Origin: Lithospermum erythrorhizon
Taxonomy: Eukaryota > Streptophyta > Magnoliopsida > Boraginales > Boraginaceae
Reading direction: 5' to 3'
Length of the DNA stretch: 64,000 nucleotides
NCBI GenBank assembly: GCA_019722365.1
Contig: JADFUC010001023.1
Span: 62,001-126,000, forward strand
This document shows, piece by piece, positions 47,806 to 60,300 of this stretch. The stretch's first letter is position 1; the number at the start of each line of letters is the position of its first letter. Made by a program: the position numbers and the translations under genes. The notes under the pieces are model-generated. The model saw nothing but the letters and a program-made list of their open reading frames with translations. It was not told the DNA's origin and searched no databases.

Positions 47806-50367
47806 TTAATAACTGCCAGAAGTATGAGGCAAAATCTTCTCAGTTTCCGCACTAACTTCAACACCAGCAGCTGCAGGACCATTAGTTGGCACCCTCTCAA
47901 CTGAACTGTTGCTACTCTTTACTATCTCAGTGTCACTACCAACACCAGCAACTGAGGACAGGCTCCCAGAATTATTGGAATCTGAAATGCGTTTAGCTTG
48001 TTGTTTTGACATATTCAACGCATTGCAATGAGGGCAATAGTAAGTTATATGAGGAAAATCTTCTTTCCTGGCAAGTCCTGCAAGTGCACATAAGTTAATT
48101 AAGAGGTGAAACAGGATCCTCACATATGCAATTCCAAAAACCATACACTGTCTTACCATTGTGCATGTGGCAGTTCCCGCATATAAGTGCATATGATTTG
48201 GTCAGATCCTCTCCAACGAGCAATGCTGCAATTCGAGCGATCCAACTTCCATCATGTGTGGCAGAGCCTTTTGGTTGGAAATGTTCAACAACCATTTGAT
48301 GATGCTGGCCATGATCATGTCCTTCAAGCTCCATCTTGTGATGCATCTCCACTTCAGGGCGATCTGATATAGTACCATCTGTATCATTACCTCTGTTGGG
48401 CAACTGCTTACGATTTCGAAGACCACCAGGTTGCACAAGCTCTACGTCTTTACTCTTTCCTTTCGGATCAGTGATCTTGGACTCATCACCCACAAAAACT
48501 TTCAATCCAGAATCTGCACCCAGTTTAGATGCAAGGACAGTTGCAGCAGCAGCCTTTGCAGCTGGATCAAGGTCGTATCTCTGCATTATAGATCAAAAGC
48601 CACATTTGTTATACAATGAGATTGAAGCAGAGGCGAATGATCCATCGAGTTGCCAGAAGCTATAAACATGATAATTCTAAGATCCAGAAAATGATGCCTC
48701 GTATTTTTCCCATTAGGGAACTAATCTCATTCTTGTCTGAGTTCTAACTTCTAATTTCACTTCTAACACCTTATATAGATCTAGGAAAACAAACAGACCA
48801 AAGACAGAAAGGTATATGATCCGGTCTCTCAGCTATCAACTGGTAATAGATAAATAGAATAAAATAATACTCCCTCATTCCCATGAAGATTGTCTAGTAT
48901 CATTCTTTTTTCATTTCCCATAACTCTTCTCATTTGACCAATGTCTATAAGTATTTTAGGAAATAAGTCAACCGTAACTATTAAATATGTTCTCTCTTAA
49001 TTAAAAAATAAATAAAAAATCAAAACTAGACAATCTTTATGGGATGGGAGGGAGTATTACATAGAAAGTACAGGACTAAGATGTATTGCCCTCTTCAGAA
49101 GTTCATGAATAATACGGGAACTACTTAATTAAAGCAACACTGGATATCTCCAAAAAATCACCTGAATGAGTTGTTGTGTGGTATAGTAATTAGTCTTCTC
49201 TTTGAGCTCATCAATTTTCTCTTGCCTTTCAGCTCGAAGCTTTTCTAAAGTTTTCTGGTCTTTGCGATCACCTGTGCAGAACACAAAAATTAAAATGAGA
49301 AACTACAAGATCTCACCTAATCTTGTATAACATTATTGGAAGTCATTCATGTAATTGAGTTCACAGCCTTTATTACAAGGTCTAAAGTAAAAAACGCCAT
49401 CTCAAGGTAATAACCCCAGGATCATTGAGAGGAACGACAAAAAGCAGAGTGAGATAAGTTAAAGATGTTTAAAAGACTCCGTATAATATAAAATAACCCA
49501 AATGAATATGAAAGCAATTAACCTAAAGCAAAATGATGTTGGCTGGAAACAAGCGCAATGCACTGAACTCATTCCTAATCACAGATTTAGAGAGGTCATA
49601 GCTGTGGTGTGTGCAGATTCATCACTAAATTCTTGCATAGTATAGCTTCCACTGACCCCTTCCTTAATCAAAACCCCTTAGGTTCCTACTACCTATATAT
49701 TCTTCTTTATAGTAAGTGAAAGAGGAGCTTGTTGTCCATCACACTATTCATTTAACTTTTGATGGCTGGGGAAGCGGGGTATCATACTTTAGTAAAACTA
49801 TCTATACAATGTGAACTCAGAACTTACACATCTTTGTGAAGCTTTGGAGTGTTGAGTAAGTAAGAAAAGATAAAAAAGGCAAAAGAAACAACGGTAAAAC
49901 TCGGAGTGCTCTCATTTTCCAGTTCAAGTCCAAGGATCTTGTAGTCATTATGGCATATGCAACAGCAACAACCTGAAAACAAAACCTGATCAATTTGAGC
50001 CTCATATGGCAGGTTGGCGACGTCAATTAAAGAAGTATTAAGCACGATTGTAGATTGAGTTTGAGAACAGGAAACACGAACATCATTACGACATTACCTC
50101 AAGAAGAACGGAAAGGATTATGAGATGCCGAGTCATTCTCCTCAAACTCTGGGACCGCCTTTTCATCCTAGCAAGAACCGTAGCCTCTTCCTTGGATATA
50201 TACTGTAGTCTCTTCTCAAAATTATCCCCGTGTGATCTAAATATCCCATTCCATAATCTAGACAGCAGGCCCTTTCTTCTTTTCTCATTCTTTTTTATCT
50301 GTTCAGCGCCACTCAGTTGTGACACATCTCCAGAAGTATCCACTTCCTTCTTACTATCCCCAGCCAT
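47806..50367 (-). CDS. LNP: Lunapark-family ER protein (LNP)
   Basis: Lunapark stabilises or regulates three-way junctions of the tubular ER network; plant LNP1/LNP2 also act with ubiquitin-dependent turnover of the fusion GTPase ROOT HAIR DEFECTIVE3. Exons are 50367-50098, 49972-49828, 49271-49162, 48580-48157 and 48077-47806, giving 406 residues. Two hydrophobic segments lie at about 77-97 and 108-130 and form the membrane hairpin. A coiled-coil region rich in Lys/Glu (DRKDQKTLEKLRAERQEK) follows at about 140-175. The zinc ribbon is split by the last intron: CGNCHMHNG near 308-316 and YYCPHCNALN near 330-339. The C-terminus is Ser-rich and variable. Splice sites are GT-AG and phases agree. 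Family identity is secure; which paralogue it is cannot be told. Confidence 0.94.
48870..49054. mobile_element. Intact Stowaway-like MITE, 185 bp, in Lunapark intron 3
   Basis: Terminal inverted repeats of about 28 bp, CTCCCTCATTCCCATGAAGA on the left and its near complement ending GGGATGGGAGGGAG on the right, are flanked by TA on both sides. The ends also share GACAATCTT/AAGATTGTC. This is the best preserved MITE of the window and is probably young. Confidence 0.92.
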
Positions 50368-50499
50368 CCCCTATTCAAAATTCAGATTTCTCATGGACTA
50401 AGCTAACTAGCACTACTAGATATAGAATCAAGTAACATACTGGCCAGTATGAACCATATCAGTAAGAAACTAAGGATATATATTAAGGATACACAGAAC

Positions 50500-51610
50500 A
50501 TAACTAGCATAGGCAAACTGCTAATGGGAACAAATCAACTTAAAAAATTAAACTCTATGCGCAAACAAAATCTAACTAAACTGGAAAAATCTAAGCAACT
50601 GCAAGCATAACTCAGTAAATTGCAAGCAACAAATGGATCGGTAAGAAACTGAGAATATATATTAAAGATAAAGAAAACATGAGTAGTGAATGCAATTAGA
50701 AAGAAATGAAAAGAAACGACAATTTGATGGGCAAGTTTTAAATTGAAACTTGGAGACTGCTAATAGGAACAAAGCAACTCAAAACATCAGAATCTATCCA
50801 AACAAATTCAATCCAACTAAACCAAAAACCCCAACTTCATGAACAATTCAGTAAATTTAAACCGAAAAATGTTCAAGAAAAAAATGAACCAAAAAAGCTT
50901 ACCCTTTTTAATTTTTGATCAAAATGGAGTACAAAGAATGAGACTTTAAAGTAATGTGAAATCAGGCTTTAGAAGTACTTAACAAACAGCTTAATCAGCA
51001 TAGGCATGTAGTAAGAAACTCAATCCAACTAAACCAAAAAAACTAAACTTTACACAGAATTCAGTAAATCAAAGCCAAAAAATGTACAAGAACTGAACCA
51101 ACAAACTTTACAATTTTAAATTTGATCAAAATGGGCAAGAAATCTACAAATTTTGGAGTAATGGACAATCAAAGTAATTAACAAACAACATAATTAGCAT
51201 AAGAAACTAGCAAAAAATGAAAATGTGGGTAAAAATCAACTCAAAAAACAAACAGTCCGACTACCAAAAAAATCTAAACTTTACAAAAAACTCAATAAAT
51301 CTAAACCAAAAATTCAAGAAATGAACAGAAAAAAACAACCCTTTTTAGATTTGATCTAAATGAAGAACAAAGATTGAGACTTTTGAGTAATGGGCAATCA
51401 GGGTTCTAGAAGTAATCATCAAACAACTTAATTAACATAGAAAATTAATAACAAATGACAATTTGATGGGCACAAATTAACTCAAAAGATCAAACTTTAT
51501 GCAAACAAACAATCCAACTAAACCGAAAAAAAGAAGCTAAACATTACAAAAAATTTAGTAAATGTAAACAAAAAAATTGAAGAAATGAACCAAAAAGCAT
51601 ACCATTTTAG
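50500..51610. repeat. A-rich diffuse repeats upstream of Lunapark
   Basis: Blocks containing AAACAAACAATCCAACTAAACC-like and GAAATGAACCAAAAAG-like sequences followed by TTTTAGATTTGATCAAAATG recur at roughly 150-240-bp intervals (about 50800, 51020, 51260 and 51500). They look like a decayed long-period tandem repeat of four to five units. Confidence 0.6.
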
Positions 51611-53440
51611 ATTTAGACTAGAGAAAAGGGCTATTTAGAAGGGCTCAGATCCTATGTTAGTAGGATAGGACACTTGCTGTAGCAATCTATTATTTCAATT
51701 TTTCAATCACATTTAGTTAATCAATTATTTCGTAACATTATTTCTTACTAATTTCAATTCAAAATATTTATTATATTTTATATTTTTTAATGATAAAAAT
51801 CATCAATAGTCAAATATAGGTCTCGAAAAATATAAATGATAATTGTTTTGAATTATAGTTAATAAATAATAATGTTATAAGATAATTAGTTACTTATGTT
51901 TAAAAATTAGAGTAATAGATATTAAATATAAATATAGCATTAAGTATAAAAGAAATATAACATATCATCTGAAAGCTTGAATTTAGAAGGGTGTCAACTT
52001 TGTTGAAAGTGAGTGTGAGTTTTCAATGTCTTTCTTTTCTCCAAGGGAGCTCCTAATATCTTATTCGCTTTCGATTGAAAATAATTGGCTTTACCAGCGT
52101 ATAGAGATAAATTTTAATATTTAATTCTGCGTAACTATATTATTAAAAAAACTAACAATTAATATTATGAAAGTATTTAAAAACTGAATTGATTATATAA
52201 ATTTTATAATTTTAAAATAAGGAATAATTAATAATCAATTCGATTTAATCAATGATTATTTTTAAATTGGAAGGAATCTTATTTTACTACAGACTATTGT
52301 CATTCCAATATCTCGAAACTAAAATATGGATGTTGTAACTAATTTCACGTGTTAAGTTAAATTTAATGGTTAGATCCAACATACGGTTCGTGTATAGCGT
52401 TTTTAGTTATCGTTTTAGCGGCTTCTTGTAAATTAAAGAAAAAAAATTAATCAAAAATATATTGAAAATGTAGAATGACAATCAACTGAAACAATATTAT
52501 TAGTTAATTTTTTATTTCTAGAGAAAAAATATTCGAAAAAATACATTAAAAATGTTCTTAAAAAAAAACACATTCACTCGGATTATAAACTTTCTTGTCT
52601 TTCTATCACAAATTTTTGTTTTAATCTTTTGTCCTTGGCAAAGTGAATTTTTATATTTTGATGTATTTTTATTTGTTGTTATTAAATTATCAGCCAAATA
52701 GAATTATGATTTGATTAAATTTGTCGTTTCGTTTTCGATGAGCTTTGGCCTACTTTTTATTTTTATTAATACATGTGCAATCTTAGAAATTTAATTAAAA
52801 TGGAGCAGGAGGAAGTATTTATAATCTTTAAAAGCGATAAGCTATAAAATAATTTTTTATTTAAAAGCGATACTTATAAAAAAAATGGAGGTATTATTTT
52901 CTTTTAAAAACTAAATAAAAAGTTATTATATTTGTAATAAAAAATCTAAAAAATATAGTAGTAAATTTAATTATCAAAATTAATTGATGATGAATTGCTT
53001 TGGTATATAGTTGGGTACTCCAATTTTTGAAATTGACCATGAAATATAGACTTGGCTCATTTGAGTCAACTATACTACATTTTATTCCATGAGTGTATAT
53101 AATTTGACACTTACAATAAACTCCGTTTAACCCGTTAACCGATCCAAGAATAATTGCTACAGCTAAAAGGTAGAAATCAACAACATTGCATTTGGTATGA
53201 GAATTACCATGATTTTACGCACGTTACGTTTCGATAAATGAAGAGGAAAGTGCTAAAGAAAATGTAAGGAATGTCTTTATGTGAACGATGAATCCAAAGT
53301 AAAGTTAAATAATGTCAATACATGCAGTTTATGGAAGCTTAAATCACTATATAACCATATGGCGAGCGTTAGATAAGCAGATGGAATCGAGAACTATGAA
53401 ATCTGATACACAATTACCTGAATAATGATAGAGACTAAAT
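51608..53440. repeat. Copy 2 of the duplicated RLP 3' flank
   Basis: Shared blocks at 51608-51640, 51985-52060, 52295-52380 and 52893-53440 follow the order of copy 1 at 45262-46184. Unique AT-rich inserts separate them, so copy 2 is longer. Confidence 0.8.
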
Positions 53441-53684
53441 AACATTACATCATATTCTAATACAATCTAAAATAACCAAAATAACTTTTCCTAAATGACT
53501 CGCTTTCTAAGCCACAAAACAAAACATATCTTGGCTTAATCCAAATGCATATCCTATGACCATGCTAATGTAGAACCATAACATATCTTCACCATCTTTT
53601 GTTTCTTGAAATCCTTTGTGTTGTTGGCATGAAGAAGCTCCTTCGTGTCACACTTGTTTGACAAAGGATGTCCACCGCGATTTA
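53441..53684 (-). pseudogene. RLP 3' end relic, copy 2, frame-broken
   Basis: Nucleotide identity to copy 1 (46190-46410) is high, covering the stop region, transmembrane helix and acidic segment. Several small indels destroy the reading frame. The match stops abruptly at 53684, where sequence switches to another copy of the 3' flank. Confidence 0.82.
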
Positions 53685-54089
53685 TAGGCGATGCGGATGC
53701 TTTTGTTCTGAAAATTAATACGTAATTGCTTGATTCTGATAAAATTCCGCGTTTAACCAATTTAGCGATCGGAAATAGTGCCTCTGGTAAAAAGGTAGAA
53801 ATCGGCGACATTGCGTTTGAATTGCGAAATTACCAGCGATTCTGGCATTACATTCGATAAATGAAGAGGAAAGTGCTAAAGAAAATGTAGGGAATGTGCT
53901 TATGTGCATGAACAATGAATACAAAAGTAAAGTTAAAAAATGTCAATACATGCAGTTTATGGAAGCTTAAATCACTATATAACCATATGACAGCGTTAAC
54001 AAATACTTGAATGGAATCGAGCAGCAAAATACAATACACAATTACCTGGTAATGAGAGAACTAATGCTTGATAAACCGTATTCTAATAC
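53684..54089. repeat. Copy 3 of the RLP 3' flank, left part
   Basis: This matches 45796-46182 of copy 1 (landmarks TTTATAGGCG, TTAACCAATTT, GCAGTTTATGGAAGCTTAAA, AATGGAATCGAG, ATTCTAATAC) with frequent 1-3 base indels. It ends at AATAC (54085-54089), where the 2.8-kb insertion begins. Confidence 0.8.
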
Positions 54090-56882
54090 TGAAATAATCG
54101 GCAGGTTTAATTAATTAAAAATCGAGTAATTGGTAATTGACGTAATATAATAAAAATGGGATTCGGGAACGTAATTGTTATCAAATGAGTAATTTAAATT
54201 ATAAGGTAAAAATTTAATTGGAAAAAGTTGATTACGATTTTGCGTCTTGGGGTTTAAAAAAATTATGTTCGTTAACATTACTTGGCCTTTTTATTAATAA
54301 ACTTTTTTTATTTTATAGTACCAAATGCATCACTGTTATGAACAAAAAGCCAGCCACTGCTTGTAATCGCTTTCTTTTTTTTCCATTGAAAGAACTCAAA
54401 AATCTTTATCTTTTTTATACACTTTGATACTCGTCATTTATTTCACAAAAATTGAAAAAATATCTACGTCTTCGCTCTTCACTTAAATTAGTTTAAGGTA
54501 TGAAAGTGGCAATCTTTTAAGTTTTGAGAATTTTAAAAATTAGGATTTTAGAGTTTTGAATTTAATAATTAAATTTTTTGTTAAATTATGATCTTTGGCT
54601 CCTAGATTGGTGGTTGTCAATGGAAAGAATTGAATTTTTGTTAATTTTAACAATTTATTTCGAAATTGTATATAATTAATTAAAGATTCGATTTTTATGT
54701 TAGATATATTTAGATTTGAGATGTTTATGATTATAGATTTAATAATAGAGTTTTTCGATTAATATTCATGGCAATGATTATTTTCGGTTATTGAATAATT
54801 TTATATTATAATTTCGGATTTTTGGTAGAAAATAGAAAATAAATTATAATTTGACTTTTAAAATAAAACTTATATTTTTTATTGTGTTTATTATTGGATT
54901 ACAACCAACATATAATAATCTTGGAATTTTGGGAATTGTTTACTATTTTATTTGTTATTAACTAGAATGAAGATTTTAATAAGGTGAAATTTTTATGATT
55001 GTAATTTAAGCGGAATTTTATATAGGTATGGTTGGACTATAAAATCAAATATTAGAATTTTTTGGAGTTAGTTTTGGTATTTATTTTGAATTATTGATGA
55101 GTAATGACTAGTTTTGGGAGTTAATTGAAATAAATCAGATTTTTATACATAAAAATATAAAAATGATTTTTATTAAACTATATAGTACATTTTAGACCTA
55201 TGATAAAAATATTAGAATTTTCGGACGTATTATGATATTTACATGATTTTTATAAAGTATTGAGGATTAAAACTTTTAAATAGTTAGCTACTTGATAGTT
55301 CCACGGAATAATTACTAAGATACATTTAAAAGTAAAGAACGCTTTAAGTTTGATTAATAGATCACGAAATATAATTAAGGTATGGCTACAAAGTATTGAT
55401 GGAAAATGTAATGTTAGTATATTATTTTAGGAGTTGAACTTTGGGCTAGGAAGGTTGTTTTATTGCATTTGTATTGGTAGGCTTTTCTTGTTAGTGGTAC
55501 AATGTGAGGTGGGGATTGCTCTCTCGCAGTGTTGGATTCGCTTACATTTACTGCATATTCTTTTGGATTGTAGATCTTTGTATATGTGTTCTTCTTTATT
55601 TATTAGTAATAACGTACTAGTTGTTATTGTTTCTTAAATTTGGTAGATGACATCGTGGTGATATCTTTAACGTTGAGGATCTTTGGTGATGACTTCACGA
55701 AATATTTTTGATTATAATATGTAAGACCGTGTAAACATGACCTGTGATTTATTGTTGTTAAGACGTGCTGTGGTTAATTGTGACATGTGAAGCTGTCTTT
55801 GTTGAGCTTTTTGGTAGAGTCATGTGTGGTCTCATGTAGTGGGTCTTGAATTGTGTGTTAGGGGTTGAGTCGAGTCGCATGTAGAGGAACTGATCGTCCC
55901 GGGTATGGGCGATTGGGAGTGTGTACGCACGGTAGGTGAATCTTTATGTTATGGATGATTGAGATCACTATAGCCAATATTGGCCACCCATTGGGTCGTT
56001 ATATATGCAATTTGTATTGCTTAGGCATATGTAATGGCACACAGGTTGTTATAGCGTATAATGGTAGTGCATTTGTATGTGAGCATTGTTCGATACGTGT
56101 TAGGGATGTTCGGATCCGGTGTTTTAAATTATTATTCTTTGGTGTTGATTTATGGGCCTTGGTCGTGGGGCTTAATGTAATATGAGAAAGATATGAGATT
56201 TCTTTAAGTATTGATGAAGCTGATTTTGAACTACGGTATTCTTTCGAATCCTTATTATTATTATATTTAGATGCTGCGTTATTGTGCTGCTTGTGAATAT
56301 AAATTGTCAAATACTAGGTAGGGTAGCATTGTGGCTTCTATTTAGTATTTTTCTTATTGACCAAACTTCTAGTTTTATATATATATATATTCCTGGGTGG
56401 GTTACGCTTTCGGAACCGTTCGGTGTAATGAGTCATGCATTTCAGGCGATAAGTTTCGCGCGAGCAGGTGGCCGCCGAAAGCTTTCGGGTTGAGTGGTTG
56501 TAGGCGGGTATTGGCCCTTCTTGAGGCACATCGTTATCCTTTAGGTGAGCGTGGTGGGCCCAGGGGATCTTTCGGCCGGTCGTTTATTTGTCTTGCTCAG
56601 TTTAGTCGTTGTTTCTCCCAGGTTATTGTGTGATTTATATTAGGGATATATATTATTGAGCAGCTCTTTTATTTTTTTAATGTCATTTCTTATGTATCGA
56701 ATATGTGATGTTGGGTTAGGTTTACATGGCGATGATGTCTTGGCGTTAACGTATGGGCCATTCTACTTTTCTTCTTTAAAGCATTTTGAATGGAGTCTTA
56801 GTTTTATATAAATGCGTTAGTGACTAAATTGTCAATTTCTAGCAATTAGCATAGGCCGTAGGCTCGAGGCGGATCGATACAA
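54090..56882. mobile_element. Insertion of 2.8 kb splitting RLP copy 3, probable solo LTR
   Basis: The copy-3 alignment stops at ATTCTAATAC (54089) and resumes at AATACAATCTAAAATAAC (56883). The 5 bases AATAC occur on both sides, as a target duplication would. The insert starts TG (54090) and its last bases are ...GATACA plus one extra A, so it has the TG...CA ends of a retrotransposon LTR. It contains no gag or pol motif; the right half is GC-richer than its surroundings. A solo LTR or a non-autonomous element without internal domain are the likely readings. I did not find a second copy within the window. Confidence 0.55.
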
Positions 56883-57345
56883 AATACAATCTAAAATAAC
56901 AAAATAACTTTTCTAAATGACTGCTTTCAAAAGCAAAAGCAAAACATATCATAAAACTTGAAATCCAAAGAATGCATATCCTGCAACCATGCTAATGCAG
57001 AACCATAACATATCTTCACCATCTTTTTGTTTCTTCAAAATCCTTTGTGTTGTTGGCATGAAGCTCCTTCATTCATATACACACTTGTTTGACAAGGATA
57101 TCCACACAACAATGGATTAGCTTCATATATGGAGGGGTCCTCCAATGTTTGCAGTTGACTTCCACTAGGAATCCTGCCTTCCAAGTTGTTGTGAGATAAG
57201 TTCAAGTGACTCAAGAAGGTCAAAGATGAAATGCTTTGTGGTATTGGACCAGAAAGATTGTTGTTAGAAAGATCAAGCGTCTCTAACAATAACAAAATTC
57301 CTGTGTTTTCTGGGATTATGTCTGATATGCCAACATTCTAGACAT
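56883..57345 (-). pseudogene. RLP 3' end relic, copy 3
   Basis: The minus strand reads [20 protein letters not shown], then the same final LRR and cap as copy 1 ([17 protein letters not shown]), so this copy extends one LRR further upstream than copy 1. After the cap, small indels break the acidic and transmembrane parts. Upstream of about 57345 the LRR pattern is lost. It is a decayed relic. Confidence 0.85.
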
Positions 57346-60300
57346 TTTAAATGGTATGTATATTGCTTGGAGACAAACTTCAGTATACAATTATGACAAG
57401 GATACCTATGTCTATATTTATGTAGTTTTAGAAGCAGGATAAAATTCAGATTGTTTGGAAAATAACTAAGACCAAGACTTGGAAAGGGAGTCAACTTGGA
57501 TGGTCCAACACGCTAAGGTAGTGAAAGTTGTGGTGGAAAAATATGAGTAATTAAAAACCTTCCTATTATTACTGTTTTTCTTTCCCTCTTGTTGAATATT
57601 ACTCCATCTGGTTTATAAAACACGGCACAACATGAGAATGGGAGAACGTCCAAAGAAGCGGAAGCAACTTATGGAAATTTATGTTTGAAATGTACCGATC
57701 GATGTTTATAAGGTATACTCGGTTGGTTTCCCATCTAAAAAACCATTTGGTCAGCCCAGGTGTCAACTCCGTGACCCCATGTGATATTATTTTCGGAAAG
57801 GGTATTTTGGTCAAATACACAAAATTAACAACACGCCTTCACCTATCTTCTCAACAAACTCTTAACTCTCTCCTTGTGCTTTATAGTGTCATTTTGTCAT
57901 TCAAGGCAATGTCCATGATTACATCTTTTCCAACATCATCATTAACAACCCGGGTGGGTTTTTGTCGAAGGATGATTGGAGTTGATATTGTGGAGATTTA
58001 GTAAATATGATGATGAGAATGTAGATTGATTGGCGAAGAAGAGGTCTGAGGAGATGGTGAATAGTATACGAGTGTTGGTATTATTGAAGTGGAAATTGAA
58101 TTAAGGGTGGTGGTTTGGTTGGAAAAGATGGTGGATGGGGGTTTAATTTTGTGCGATTCGAACAAAATACCCCTCGAAAATTCTAACTTTCGAATTCGCG
58201 TCGTTGACGAAACGCGTTTTAGGAAGCCAGCCAATTTATCGCCCCACGGAGTAGTAATTTTTAGTTCAAATGACAATTTTGCAGCAATGAAACTTCACAA
58301 CTTCTACTACGCTTGCGAATAGGGGAGGCGAAATAGTCGTTCAGCTGGCTTGACAGCTATTTGGATATTATTATAGCATTTCGAGGTTTTTAGATGGAAA
58401 ATCCAGAGTATTTTCACGGGCTTACAAATTGGTGCTGATGTCTTAACTCGATTTTAGCCATTGGATTATTTCTTTTGATCGATGAATTCGAGAGATTAAT
58501 TAGGAGTATTTTGTAGAATTGTTGATTTTTCTTAGTTTTCGAGAAAAAGTATCTACATGGCATTAATTGCTCGCGTCAATAATTATAGCGTCTGAAATAT
58601 ATTTCGGTTGTTCTTTAATTTTACTCTGATTCGGTTTTTACCTTTGATTTTATTGTTTTTATTTTTTAAATGGCTTTTAGGTTATAGTTTATCTTTAGAT
58701 GATTCATAATTTAATTTTAAACGTTCAATATAATTTTACTACAATTATTCATCATTAAATTGGATCAGAATTCGAATTCAAATATATGGAAGAAACCTTG
58801 AGTCGAAAAAATATTTTCAATGGTTCTATTATTTATATATATATATATTAATTATATATAGTTGTGAAATATGACATATTTGTATTATTTCTATTCAATA
58901 ATAATAATATAGAACATGTCGTTTTTCTTTATTCATATTATTAGGTGGCTTTGTCTGTAAACAGTATATAATATTTAAATTATTAATTGTATACCAAATT
59001 AATTAAATTCCTTAGGTTGTATAATTGTTTTGATTTTTTGGCCATTTGAAAAATAAGTCTCCAACATTAATTGTTCCTGCTTTGCTTATAATTATAGCGT
59101 ACATGATATATTTTCTTGATTTGTTGCCTAATTTTACTCAGTCGGTTTTATCTTTTTTATTTTATTGTTTTTATTTTCCTTCCTTTTTGGATTATAGTTT
59201 TTTATTTAAATAGATCCGTAATTCAATTTTAAAACATTCAATATAATTTTACTCTAATTATTCATCATATGGGTCGAAACTTCGAATTCAAATATATATG
59301 GAGAAGCTTCTTCTTAATCGAAAAAATGTGATAATGGTTCTATTGTTTATATACATGGAAATCTGATACCAGTAGCGTACTAATTTGTGGTATTTCGGTT
59401 GACGGAATGAATCTGTGATATGATGAGCATGTGTATTACGTAATCTAATAAGTAATATGGGCATGCAACGTAACAAATACGAAGAGTACTTTAAAATTAA
59501 ATACTGAAACTTGATATATATGATTCAATTTCATGATATTCTTTGATAACTACTTGAACAAATGTAAACGAGGATGGTATAAGAAGGAGCTCTTGAGGCT
59601 AAGATGTGTGTAAAAAAAAAATCACAAACTAGAGTACATACTTAACATAAACATATATATACTGACACGTACTAATATGAGGTATTTCATATGAGAATGA
59701 ATCTTATTTCGAATTTAGTAACATGTATCATAGACTCTAAATTAATAAATCACAAATTTAAATGATGGTATATGGATCATGATCTATCTCGTCAGCTCCT
59801 CTTATTTTCGATATTCAACCGGCGTCTTCGTCCCTCTCTTTGTGGCGATCTGGTAGCGATGGTGGGGATGTGCAAATCATCCACTTTATGCGAACACAAA
59901 TCGCTTTTATCGGAACATGTGAAATGTTGGTGTGTGCTTAAATCAGAATCGGTTCGTATCGTGTAGGATCATGAACCTTCTATAAAATCTGCTTAGTTAA
60001 CGAATGAACATGATTTGAATATTGGTACCACTCACAATATTCAACCGTCTGATGTCTATAACGTTGGCGCGTGTCTGAAATCCCACCGTTAGTTCTTTTA
60101 GTGTATCACAGTCTTATATTGAATCCGCGTCTTATATGTGTTAGTATCCTATTTCTAATAAAGCTGACATAATATTTGAAAACGATAATTGAAAATAACC
60201 AGAAAGCCCGATATTTAAAGACCTAATAATCAAAAGATGACATAGTTTAAACAACAATATTCCAAACACATAATATTCTATATTCCAAAAATTCCAATTT

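Larger units (their letters stand above)
50368..53440. other. Lunapark upstream region and second RLP flank
   Basis: From 50368 to about 51600 the sequence is A-rich with loosely repeated blocks (for example AATCCAACTAAACC, AAAAATGAACCAAAAAGC) and may include a 5' UTR intron of Lunapark. From 51608 it matches copy 1 of the RLP flank, interrupted by unique AT-rich sequence (about 51700-51960, 52060-52290 and 52390-52890). No gene is supported. Confidence 0.5.

Noticed and set aside
55946..56185. 79-codon plus frame inside the 2.8-kb insertion
   Set aside because: No gag, protease, reverse transcriptase or integrase motif, and no homologue recognised; treated as chance within an LTR-like sequence.
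57998..58322. Overlapping frames of 77 and 92 codons on both strands
   Set aside because: Both strands are open over the same bases with no family motif, as expected by chance in a slightly GC-richer patch.
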